Positions 43,875 through 52,133 of a DNA stretch of 64,000 nucleotides are shown here, in pieces. Position 1 is the stretch's first letter; every line of letters begins with the position of its first letter. This stretch comes from Vibrio diazotrophicus (GTDB lineage: Bacteria > Pseudomonadota > Gammaproteobacteria > Enterobacterales > Vibrionaceae), in the NCBI RefSeq assembly GCF_038452265.1, contig NZ_CP151843.1:1432079-1496078 (forward strand). Reading direction: 5' to 3'. Under the pieces are notes generated by a model. That model was not told the DNA's origin, ran no database searches, and saw nothing but the letters and a program-made list of their open reading frames with translations. The position numbers and the translations under genes are program-made.

Positions 43875-43981
43875 GGAACAATGGGTGGCAGTACCCAAAC
43901 CGCGATTCCATTGCCACTTAATGCTTGTGATCATTTTGTTAATCATAGCTTTACAACTTATTAACAACAAGCCGGACAAGT

Positions 43982-43998
43982 TTGGCTTGTGATTTGCG
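43982..43998 (+). promoter_or_regulatory. Sigma-54 promoter of the aldehyde dehydrogenase gene
   Basis: TTGGCTTGTGATTTGCG has GG (43984) and GC (43996) with ten bases between, the -24/-12 arrangement. Transcription would begin near 44009, about 70 nt before the start codon. Confidence 0.75.
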
Positions 43999-44077
43999 TT
44001 AGCACTATCAGCAAGTGTGAATAGCAACACTGCAAACCCTAACAATAACGTGAAAGTAAAGTAACAAGGACTGAACT

Positions 44078-45598
44078 ATGATTTATGCGCAACCAGGAAC
44101 TGAAAATGCGATTTTTAATTTTAAAAATCAATACGATAACTTTATTGGCGGCGAATGGGTAAAACCGGTTCGAGAAGCATATTTTGCAAACACATCACCG
44201 GTTAACGGTAAAGAGTTCTGCCAAGTCCCGCGTTCTAGCGAAGAGGATATCAACCTCGCACTGGATGCTGCACACAACGTCCGCGCAACGTGGGCAAAAA
44301 CCAGTGTGACCGAGCGTTCAAATATATTGCTGAAAATCGCAGATCGTATCGAAGAGAACATCGAAAAACTGGCTTACGTTGAGTCTTGGGAAAACGGAAA
44401 ACCGATTCGTGAAACCTTGGCGGCAGATATCCCTTTGATGGTTGATCATTTCCGTTATTTTGCAGGTTGTATTCGTGCTCAAGAGGGCAGTGCAGCAGAA
44501 CTTGACGCTAATACAGCGGCTTACCATTTTCCTGAGCCAATTGGTGTCGTAGGGCAGATTATTCCTTGGAACTTCCCAATGCTGATGGCGGCTTGGAAAA
44601 TTGCACCAGCAATGGCGGCTGGGTGTTGTGTGGTTCTAAAACCGGCAGAGCAGACGCCAACGTCGATTCTCGTGTTAATGGAAACTATTGGTGATTTGAT
44701 TCCAGCGGGCGTTGTCAACGTGGTGAACGGCTTTGGTAATGAAGCGGGTCAAGCATTAGCGACCAGCAACCGTATCGCGAAACTGGCATTCACGGGTTCA
44801 ACCGAAGTGGGTAACCATATTCTGAAATGTGCCGCAGATAACTTGATTCCTTCTACCGTTGAGCTTGGCGGTAAGTCACCAAACATCTACTTTGCTGATA
44901 TTTTCGATCATGAAGATGCGTATCTAGAAAAATGTGTTGAAGGGACGCTATTGGGCTTCTTCAACCAAGGCGAAGTGTGTACTTGTCCTTCTCGTGTTCT
45001 AGTCCATGAATCTATCTATGATCGCTTTGTAGCGAAACTGAGTGAACGTGCAAAAACCATTAAACAAGGCAACCCGTTAGATACAGATACGCAAGTGGGT
45101 GCGCAAGCTTCGCAAGAGCAGTTCGATAAGATCCTGAGCTATTTGGAGATCGGTCGTCAGGAAGGGGCACAAGTGGTTTTCGGTGGCGATGTGGCAAGCC
45201 AGAATGGCGACATCAGTAACGGTTACTACATTCAGCCAACCATGCTGGCGGGCAATAACAAAATGCGTGTCTTCCAGGAAGAAATCTTCGGGCCAGTCAT
45301 CGCAATCACAACCTTCAAAGATGAAGCTGAAGCGTTAGCTATCGCAAACGACACCGAATACGGCCTAGGCGCAGGTGTGTGGACTCGTGATGCTAACCTT
45401 GCGTACCGTATGGGACGTAACATTGAAGCGGGGCGCGTATGGATTAACTGTTACCACGCTTATCCTGCACACGCAGCGTTCGGTGGTTACAAGAAATCAG
45501 GCATTGGTCGTGAGACACATAAAATGATGCTGAACCATTACCAAAACACGAAGAACCTTTTGGTGAGCTACGACATCAATCCATTAGGCTTCTTCTAA
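44078..45598 (+). CDS. NAD-dependent aldehyde dehydrogenase (AcoD/ExaC/AldB type)
   Basis: A 506-residue aldehyde dehydrogenase. It has the active-site glutamate motif VELGGKSPNI, the catalytic cysteine in FNQGEVCTCPSR, the cofactor loop FTGSTEVGN, and a long C-terminus ending NPLGFF. It groups with acetaldehyde dehydrogenases induced by AcoR-like regulators during growth on ethanol or acetoin. Regulated here by the divergent sigma-54 activator. No alcohol dehydrogenase gene is adjacent. Confidence 0.92.
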   Translation: MIYAQPGTENAIFNFKNQYDNFIGGEWVKPVREAYFANTSPVNGKEFCQVPRSSEEDINLALDAAHNVRATWAKTSVTERSNILLKIADRIEENIEKLAYVESWENGKPIRETLAADIPLMVDHFRYFAGCIRAQEGSAAELDANTAAYHFPEPIGVVGQIIPWNFPMLMAAWKIAPAMAAGCCVVLKPAEQTPTSILVLMETIGDLIPAGVVNVVNGFGNEAGQALATSNRIAKLAFTGSTEVGNHILKCAADNLIPSTVELGGKSPNIYFADIFDHEDAYLEKCVEGTLLGFFNQGEVCTCPSRVLVHESIYDRFVAKLSERAKTIKQGNPLDTDTQVGAQASQEQFDKILSYLEIGRQEGAQVVFGGDVASQNGDISNGYYIQPTMLAGNNKMRVFQEEIFGPVIAITTFKDEAEALAIANDTEYGLGAGVWTRDANLAYRMGRNIEAGRVWINCYHAYPAHAAFGGYKKSGIGRETHKMMLNHYQNTKNLLVSYDINPLGFF

Positions 45599-45619
45599 AA
45601 AATAAAACAACGTCAGTTG

Positions 45620-45644
45620 AAGCGCCCTTCGGGGCGCTTTTTTT
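45620..45644 (+). terminator. Rho-independent terminator of the aldehyde dehydrogenase gene
   Basis: AAGCGCCC-TTCG-GGGCGCTT, a stable UUCG tetraloop hairpin, followed by TTTTT. Confidence 0.95.
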
Positions 45645-45874
45645 ATGGCTATCAGGCAACGTGGGTTTAATAGTTTCTATTTGTGCCTCATTTTCACGAA
45701 TGCTTTTCCGCAAAGTAGGATAATCGCTTTTCAACGAGTGGATTACACTTAGGGGATAAATTGTAGCGAGTAACGTTTGGGAAAACGTGCACATTTTTTG
45801 TCGCTACTGGCAGTGATTTTTACAGTGTAAATAACCCCTTATTTATGCTCCGAAAAACGAAGAAGGAAAATGCA

Positions 45875-47068
45875 ATGTCGACTGCTTTTTACCAGCAAAT
45901 TCGTGACCAGCTTGATGAAGTAAAAGCTGAAGGTCTCTATAAATCAGAACGTATTATTACCTCTCAGCAAAGCGCTTCTGTACACATTTCTACTGGCGAA
46001 GATGTTTTAAACTTCTGCGCGAACAACTACCTTGGTCTTGCTAACCATCCTGCGCTAATTGAAGCGGCGAAAGAGGGTATGGACTCTCACGGTTTCGGTA
46101 TGGCTTCAGTGCGCTTTATCTGTGGTACTCAAGATTCACACAAAGCTTTGGAAGAGAAACTATCCACATTCCTAGGTAAAGAAGACACCATTCTTTACAC
46201 TTCATGTTTCGATGCAAACGCAGGTCTGTTTGAAACTCTGCTTGATAAAGAAGACGCGATCATTTCTGACGCACTGAACCACGCTTCTATCATTGACGGT
46301 GTTCGTCTATGTAAAGCAATGCGCTTCCGTTACTCGAACAACAATATGCAAGAGCTTGAAGAGCAGCTTATCGAAGCAGATAAAGCGGGCGTTCGTCATA
46401 AGCTTATCGTTACTGACGGTGTGTTCTCAATGGATGGCGTAGTCGCTAATCTTCCTGCGATTTGTGACCTTGCAGATAAATACAATGCACTCGTAATGGT
46501 TGATGACTCTCACGCAGTCGGCTTTATGGGGGAAAACGGCCGTGGTACACATGAATACCACAACGTTATCGACCGTATCGACATCATCACAGGTACTCTA
46601 GGCAAAGCAATGGGCGGCGCTTCAGGCGGTTACACATCTGGTAAGAAAGAAGTGATTGACTGGTTACGTCAGCGTTCTCGTCCGTACCTGTTCTCTAACT
46701 CTGTTGCTCCTGCAATCGTTTCTGCGTCTTTGCGTGTTCTTGACCTGCTTGCAGAAAGCGGTGAATTGCGTGACCGCCTATGGGACAACGCAGCGCACTT
46801 CCGCGCACGTATGACGGAAGCTGGCTTTACTATGGCTGGTGCTGACCACGCAATCATCCCAATTATGTTGGGCGATGCGAAAGTTGCGGCTGAGTTTGCT
46901 GAGCGTTCTCTGGCAAAAGGCATTTACGTTGTTGGCTTCTCATTCCCTGTTGTACCAAAAGGCCAAGCGCGTATTCGTACACAGATGTCAGCAGCGCATA
47001 CTCGTGAGCAATTAGACAAAGCTATCGACGCGTTTATCGAAGTCGGTAAAGAGATGAATATCATCTAA
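45875..47068 (+). CDS. kbl: 2-amino-3-ketobutyrate CoA ligase (glycine C-acetyltransferase)
   Basis: A 397-residue alpha-oxoamine synthase that cleaves 2-amino-3-oxobutyrate with CoA to glycine and acetyl-CoA, the second step of threonine catabolism. It has ANNYLGLANHPAL, VDDSHAVGFMG and the PLP lysine in TGTLGKAMGGASGGY. The start is ATG 45875 behind GAAGGAA; the track of codons upstream is discarded. It is followed by tdh after 45 nt that contain a small CCTCC/GGAGG hairpin (47081-47095). Confidence 0.95.
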   Translation: MSTAFYQQIRDQLDEVKAEGLYKSERIITSQQSASVHISTGEDVLNFCANNYLGLANHPALIEAAKEGMDSHGFGMASVRFICGTQDSHKALEEKLSTFLGKEDTILYTSCFDANAGLFETLLDKEDAIISDALNHASIIDGVRLCKAMRFRYSNNNMQELEEQLIEADKAGVRHKLIVTDGVFSMDGVVANLPAICDLADKYNALVMVDDSHAVGFMGENGRGTHEYHNVIDRIDIITGTLGKAMGGASGGYTSGKKEVIDWLRQRSRPYLFSNSVAPAIVSASLRVLDLLAESGELRDRLWDNAAHFRARMTEAGFTMAGADHAIIPIMLGDAKVAAEFAERSLAKGIYVVGFSFPVVPKGQARIRTQMSAAHTREQLDKAIDAFIEVGKEMNII

Positions 47069-47113
47069 GGATTATTGTTTCCTCCAATCCGGAGGATTCA
47101 TTTGGTGAGCATT

Positions 47114-48145
47114 ATGAAAATTAAAGCACTAGCTAAGCTTAAGCCTGAAGAAGGCATTTGGATGACCGAGGTGGAAAAACCTGAGGTTGGCCACAACGAC
47201 ATTCTGATCAAAATTAAGAAAACTGCAATTTGTGGTACGGATGTCCATATCTACAATTGGGATGAGTGGTCGCAAAAAACTATTCCAGTACCAATGGTTG
47301 TCGGCCACGAATACGTGGGTGAAGTCGTTGCCATTGGTCAGGAAGTTCGCGGCTTTGAAATTGGAGACCGTGTCTCAGGCGAAGGCCACATTACTTGTGG
47401 TCACTGTCGTAACTGTCGTGGCGGCCGTACTCACTTATGTCGTAACACCATTGGTGTGGGTGTAAACCGTACGGGTTCTTTCTCTGAATACCTTGCGCTC
47501 CCTGCGTTTAACGCATTTAAGATCCCTGATGGTATTTCTGATGATTTAGCATCAATCTTCGACCCGTTTGGTAACGCAGTGCACACAGCATTGTCTTTTG
47601 ACCTTGTTGGTGAAGATGTACTGATCACAGGCGCTGGCCCAATCGGTATCATGGCTGCGGCAGTAGCAAAACACGTAGGCGCTCGCCACGTAGTCATTAC
47701 TGACGTAAACGAATACCGCCTAGAACTTGCGCGCAAGATGGGTGTGACTCGTGCAGTCAACGTTGCTGAGCAGAAGCTAGAAGATGTTATGACTGAACTG
47801 GGCATGACTGAAGGTTTCGACGTAGGTCTTGAAATGTCTGGTGTACCAAGTGCATTCAGCTCAATGTTAGACACGATGAACCACGGTGGTCGCATTGCCC
47901 TGTTAGGTATTCCACCATCAGATATGGCAATTGACTGGACCAAAGTAATTTTCAAAGGTCTGGTTATCAAAGGTATCTACGGCCGTGAAATGTTCGAAAC
48001 TTGGTACAAGATGGCAAGCCTGATCCAATCTGGTCTAGATTTGTCACCAATCATCACTCACCACTACAAGGTTGATGACTTCCAAAAAGGTTTCGATGCT
48101 ATGCGCAGCGGGGCTTCCGGTAAAGTTATCCTTGATTGGGAATAA
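47114..48145 (+). CDS. tdh: L-threonine 3-dehydrogenase
   Basis: A 343-residue zinc alcohol-dehydrogenase-family enzyme that oxidises threonine to 2-amino-3-oxobutyrate, the substrate of Kbl. It has the catalytic-zinc residues in AICGTDVHIYNWDEW and GHEYVGEV, the structural-zinc cysteines in CGHCRNCRGGRTHLC and the NAD-binding GAGPIGIMAAAVAKH. The start is ATG 47114 with GGTGAG upstream; an upstream in-frame start at 47075 is unlikely. Confidence 0.96.
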   Translation: MKIKALAKLKPEEGIWMTEVEKPEVGHNDILIKIKKTAICGTDVHIYNWDEWSQKTIPVPMVVGHEYVGEVVAIGQEVRGFEIGDRVSGEGHITCGHCRNCRGGRTHLCRNTIGVGVNRTGSFSEYLALPAFNAFKIPDGISDDLASIFDPFGNAVHTALSFDLVGEDVLITGAGPIGIMAAAVAKHVGARHVVITDVNEYRLELARKMGVTRAVNVAEQKLEDVMTELGMTEGFDVGLEMSGVPSAFSSMLDTMNHGGRIALLGIPPSDMAIDWTKVIFKGLVIKGIYGREMFETWYKMASLIQSGLDLSPIITHHYKVDDFQKGFDAMRSGASGKVILDWE

Positions 48146-48161
48146 TCAAATATTGATTCTG

Positions 48162-48188
48162 AAGCGCTCCGGTTGGGGTGCTTTTTGT
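48162..48188 (+). terminator. Rho-independent terminator of kbl-tdh
   Basis: AAGCGCTCC and GGGGTGCTT pair with wobbles around GGTT, followed by TTTTT. Confidence 0.8.
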
Positions 48189-48575
48189 TTGTGGCTAGAA
48201 TACATGAAATAGAAGAAATAGCCCAATTTAGCCCCAAACCGAAAATATCACTTTCAGTGAAATTCCCCAAAAATTCTTTCACTGCCCCATTCGGTGTTAA
48301 CGTAATTACTCAGTAGCAAATCGTGCTACTGAAATCATCGTAATTTTGTTCATGGTTACCAGCATAGAGGCCGTGACAGAAAACTCCCAAAAGTGGTCAG
48401 CTTGTAACAATTCCTGTCTAGTTTCACGGCTACATATCTGTTCAACTTGATCATACGTTAGCCTGATCTGACGCAAGTTTAATTTTTAGTTTTATTGGTT
48501 GAGTAGATTTGACTTATCCTAAATACATCAGTAGTTTTTGTTTGATATGAAAGCAATGTAATGGATTGAAATTAA
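48189..48575. other. Intergenic stretch with one strong hairpin
   Basis: No gene is supported here. CAGTAGCA-AATCG-TGCTACTG (48311-48331) is a perfect 8-bp hairpin without a T-tract. The stretch is AT-rich and leads into an isolated phosphatase gene, so it may be the edge of inserted DNA (inference). Confidence 0.4.
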
Positions 48576-49118
48576 ATGGAAATAGTATTTGTTCGTCATG
48601 GAGTGCCAGACTATAGACTATCTGATGAACGTAAAATGACACAACTAGAAAAAGACTATGCACCTATTACACGCGAGTGTATCCCATTTATTAAGTCTCA
48701 ATCTGAATTACCCATATTTTTAGGTGCCGATATCATAATTTCATCTCCCTACACTCGAGCACTTCAAACAGCAGAAATTATCAACAGACAGCATAGACTG
48801 GAGTTGTTTGTTGAACACGACTTACGGGAGTGGGTCGCAGACATGTCAGGTGGTTACATAGAATTAGAAGAAAGGGATCGGCGTTGGCAGGAATACCGTT
48901 CTTCGTTAAAAAGTGGGAGAGAGAACCATAATGCTGAATATGAAACAGCACATAACCTTAAATCTCGCGTGATCAGTGTGCTCGATAGATATCAAGATTT
49001 CAAAAAAGTAATAATAGTTGCTCATTTCAACGTACTTGAGAGTTTACTTGGCTATCAGGAAGAAGGCATTGGGTGTGGCGACCTGCGCACGTTTAAACGG
49101 AGTGATATTATTAGTTGA
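48576..49118 (+). CDS. Histidine-phosphatase-family protein
   Basis: A 180-residue phosphoglycerate-mutase-like phosphatase. The N-terminal FVRHGVPDY carries the phosphoryl-accepting histidine (RHG motif), SSPYTRALQTAEII the second arginine, a helix with EHDLREWVADM the acid residue, and IIVAHFNVLESLLG the second histidine. The substrate is unknown. Codon use is AT-rich compared with the threonine genes next to it, and it is an isolated gene between a terminator and a convergent LysR gene, which fits acquired DNA. Confidence 0.78.
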   Translation: MEIVFVRHGVPDYRLSDERKMTQLEKDYAPITRECIPFIKSQSELPIFLGADIIISSPYTRALQTAEIINRQHRLELFVEHDLREWVADMSGGYIELEERDRRWQEYRSSLKSGRENHNAEYETAHNLKSRVISVLDRYQDFKKVIIVAHFNVLESLLGYQEEGIGCGDLRTFKRSDIIS

Positions 49119-49144
49119 CCACTTCAAATATGCTTTTTTCTAGG

Positions 49145-50044
49145 CTAACCCTCATTTAAAGACTCGCTTAATCGCATTTTTGCAAGTTCAACAAATGAAC
49201 TCACTTTTGCGTTCGATTGACGCTTTTCTAAATACAAAATGTTGACCGGGAGAGGGGATGGCTCATACTCCTGAAGTACTCGAATTAACGAACCTTTCTT
49301 CAGTTGCTCTCCAACTTGATAGGACATTAAACGTGTAATTCCTAGTCCATTTTCTACTGTTGCTAGGGCAGTTCCATTTTGCGAACAGTATAAACGTGGC
49401 GTTACCTTTGTACTTTCTTCCCTTCCCGCTGAGTTAAAAATCCAAGTTGTAGATGCTTCCACCATTGATGCTTGAACTATTTCATGGTTTTTTAAATCTG
49501 AAGGGTGTTTGGGCTCACCATGCTTTTCAAGGTATGAGGGTGAAGCGCAGACAACTTTTTGCACGAGTCCAACTTGGGTTGCATATGAGCTAGAATCGCT
49601 GAGTTTTCCGATTCTAATGGCAACGTCTAATCCCTCTTCAAGCAGATTACTATTGCGATCAAAAAACTCGGCACGCACTGTTACTAGCCCGTTCTTCTGT
49701 AAATACTCAGTCAGTATTGGAGTGATATGTATTTGTCCGAATAACACTGGCGCAGTAATAGATAATACGCCGCTTGGTTCACGATATTTACCTGCAACAG
49801 ATGATATTGCTGAGTCTACATCTTCTAAGATTCGTTTAGCATCTTCAAAGAAACGCACGCCAGAATCCGTAAGGCGAACAATGCGAGTCGTACGGTTTAG
49901 TAAACGCACGCCTAATGTAGTTTCAAGGTGGTTAATAGAACGAGTTACTGCCGGAGGAGAAATGTTAAGAGTTCGACTAGCTGCCACAAAACTACTTTCT
50001 CTAGCAACTTCCACGAATATTCGCATTGCTTCTAGCTTATCCAT
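49145..50044 (-). CDS. LysR-family transcriptional regulator
   Basis: A 299-residue LysR regulator starting MDKLEAMRIFVEVARESSF, with winged helix LNISPPAVTRSINHLETTLG and co-inducer domain FFDRNSNLLEEGLDVAIRIG. The start is ATG 50044 with AAAAGG upstream. It is divergent from an AhpD-like gene across about 120 bp and probably controls it (inference). Confidence 0.87.
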   Translation of the reverse strand: MDKLEAMRIFVEVARESSFVAASRTLNISPPAVTRSINHLETTLGVRLLNRTTRIVRLTDSGVRFFEDAKRILEDVDSAISSVAGKYREPSGVLSITAPVLFGQIHITPILTEYLQKNGLVTVRAEFFDRNSNLLEEGLDVAIRIGKLSDSSSYATQVGLVQKVVCASPSYLEKHGEPKHPSDLKNHEIVQASMVEASTTWIFNSAGREESTKVTPRLYCSQNGTALATVENGLGITRLMSYQVGEQLKKGSLIRVLQEYEPSPLPVNILYLEKRQSNAKVSSFVELAKMRLSESLNEG

Positions 50045-50168
50045 TTGGTCAGACCTTTTCTCTATTGTTGCAGATAATGTAATAGACAATTAATTCTTGG
50101 TCTAATTATTTCCTAGTACTCCAGTAGTAAGATTATTTCGACAATTTGAAAGCAAACAGGAGCTGAAC

Positions 50169-50714
50169 ATGTCACGTATTACTACCCCTGCATCAATTAC
50201 TGCTGCACCTGAGGAATCACACGCATTATTGGATGCAGTAAACACCTTGTTGGGCAGTGTTCCAAACCTTTTCCGTATCGTAGCGACTAGTCCAGCGACA
50301 CTGGAGGGTTATTTAGGATTAAATGGTTCGCTTGCTAAAGGTGCGCTAACAGCACAAACTCGCGAACGTATTGCGCTAGCTGTGGCTGAAGTTAATGGCT
50401 GTGGCTATTGTCTCGCCGCACATCAATACCTTGGTTCTAACTTCGCGAATCTAAGTGCAAATGAAATTGAAGCAAACCGCAGAGGCACGTCCGAAGACGA
50501 AAAAGCAGCTGTCGTAGTTCAGTTTGCGACAAAAGTGACTATCAATCGAGGCAAGGTTACAGATAGTGACTTTGAGGCTGTTCGAGCTGCTGGTTACAGC
50601 GATGCTGAAATCGTCGAAATTGTTGGTCATGTTGCTTTGAATACTCTAACCAACTACATCAATGAAGTCCTTGGTACGGAAATCGATTTCCCTGCGGTTG
50701 GTACTTTGAGCTAA
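50169..50714 (+). CDS. Carboxymuconolactone-decarboxylase/AhpD-family protein
   Basis: A 181-residue CMD-family protein with the redox pair in NGCGYCLAAH (CxxC then His), as in AhpD-like peroxidases. The N-terminal LLGSVPNLFRIVATSPATLEGYLGLNGSL is typical of peroxidase-related members. It would reduce peroxides or organic hydroperoxides using the CxxC. The divergent LysR arrangement suggests induction by an oxidant or an electrophile. Confidence 0.87.
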   Translation: MSRITTPASITAAPEESHALLDAVNTLLGSVPNLFRIVATSPATLEGYLGLNGSLAKGALTAQTRERIALAVAEVNGCGYCLAAHQYLGSNFANLSANEIEANRRGTSEDEKAAVVVQFATKVTINRGKVTDSDFEAVRAAGYSDAEIVEIVGHVALNTLTNYINEVLGTEIDFPAVGTLS

Positions 50715-50759
50715 AAGTACACTTCTGATAGGAATCTGTGTGTCTACAGTTTTCAGTTT

Positions 50760-50786
50760 AGCGGTCATTTTTGAATGACCGCTTTT
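50760..50786. terminator. Terminator of the AhpD-like gene
   Basis: AGCGGTCATT and AATGACCGCT pair perfectly around TTTG, followed by TTTT. The remaining 50787-50960 shows no gene. Confidence 0.88.
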
Positions 50787-50960
50787 ACCTCTATTGCTCG
50801 GCTGAAGATGTCAGCATAGGCGCTATTTTTGCCTCAGTAATTGGTAGCAGGGGCGCATATTTACCTGAGATTATTCTACTTAAGCGTCTGTTCTATTGAC
50901 CCTTGTTGATAGGTTTTTTGTCATTATTGGTCTAGTTAAAAGGGGAATTTATCAAAGTCC

Positions 50961-52073
50961 CTATTTAGGCTTCGAATGATCAGCGCTCTCTGATAATTGC
51001 TTGTTCTCTTCTTCAACCCACTGCATGAATACTTGATACCCCGCAGCTAAAAAGGCAGCGCCGAGGAACATACCCAGTATGCCGCCAGACATAACCCCAC
51101 CCACAGCGCCAATGAGTATGATTGGCATAGGGACATCCAATCCTCGGCCAAGAATGATTGGTTTTAAGAAGTTATCTATTAAGCTTGCAGCTATCAGTAA
51201 TATCGTGAAGAGAACATTGTGTGCTGTGCCACCATCTCCTGACCACAAGACAGCAACTGCGACCAATGCAACGACCGTAACCGGAAGCTGAACGATAGCG
51301 AATACTAAGGCTATGAGAGTAAACAAAGAGGCCGCAGGCACACCGGCCAAAGCAACAACAGCTCCAAATATCATTGCGGTTAAAAATGCGATACCGATAA
51401 TTCCAATCGCAACCTGCCTGAGTGTTGCTGTGGTCAGTTTATGCAGTTTCGGGCCTTTGACTGGATCAGTAAAACTGATAAAAATTTTGGATATTGATGC
51501 CGATGCAGGTTCTGCCCAAGCTAACATTATCCCGGCAATGATCACTGCACCTATCAATAGAAATACGTTCTTAGCGGCGCTAGCCGCACTATCAACAACC
51601 CAACCAAAGAGGCTTTTTATTTGAGGCTGACGCTTCTCTATAAAATCAGGCAGATTATCTGCAGCCTCATCCCATGCTGCGTACAATTTCTCCCCGACTA
51701 AAGGCCATTCTTTCACGCTGTCCGTTGGCTTAGTGATGACTAGCGTACCGTTTTGATAGGAATCGATCGCCGCTAATGTTTTAGTTGCAAATGAGTTACC
51801 AACCATAGCAGTAGGGGTGCCAAGCACGAGCACTCCTATTATTGCGACTATAGTCGCTGCTCGATTGGATCTTAAACCCAGTTTACGTTCAATAATTAAT
51901 TTAAGAGGGTAAAGTGCAATTGCTAATACCAAAGCCCAAAGCAAAATAGGTAAGAATGGTAAAAACGCCCACCAGCAAACAATAACAATAAGCGTAATTG
52001 CAGCGAATCGTATTAACGAAGTACTGAATGCCTTCACTAATATCTTTTCTAGGTTCTCATTTGAGTTGTTCAC
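50961..52073 (-). CDS. AI-2E family transporter (YdiK/PerM-like)
   Basis: A 370-residue polytopic inner-membrane protein with paired N-terminal helices, a soluble segment (about 75-150) and a C-terminal cluster of helices, including the conserved region DNFLKPIILGRGLDVPMPIILIGAVGG. Members export varied small molecules; most do not handle autoinducer-2 in spite of the name, and some are Na+/H+ antiporters. It starts with GTG 52073, with AAGGG upstream. It follows the PLD-family gene by about 60 nt on the same strand. Confidence 0.85.
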   Translation of the reverse strand: MNNSNENLEKILVKAFSTSLIRFAAITLIVIVCWWAFLPFLPILLWALVLAIALYPLKLIIERKLGLRSNRAATIVAIIGVLVLGTPTAMVGNSFATKTLAAIDSYQNGTLVITKPTDSVKEWPLVGEKLYAAWDEAADNLPDFIEKRQPQIKSLFGWVVDSAASAAKNVFLLIGAVIIAGIMLAWAEPASASISKIFISFTDPVKGPKLHKLTTATLRQVAIGIIGIAFLTAMIFGAVVALAGVPAASLFTLIALVFAIVQLPVTVVALVAVAVLWSGDGGTAHNVLFTILLIAASLIDNFLKPIILGRGLDVPMPIILIGAVGGVMSGGILGMFLGAAFLAAGYQVFMQWVEEENKQLSESADHSKPK

Positions 52074-52133
52074 GTTTTTTATCCCTTGTTCATTGAGCCG
52101 TAGATAATGGCTCTTTAACTTTTGTTAACTGCA

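Noticed and set aside
47431..47970. 179-codon open frame on the minus strand
   Set aside because: Antisense to tdh, whose motifs are intact; no ribosome-binding site and no recognisable domain.
49509..50093. 194-codon open frame on the plus strand
   Set aside because: Antisense to the LysR gene; composition is rich in Ser and Arg as expected from a complementary frame.
50961..52073. Autoinducer-2 exporter linked to quorum sensing
   Set aside because: The family name is broad and most members do not carry AI-2; nothing nearby supports that substrate.
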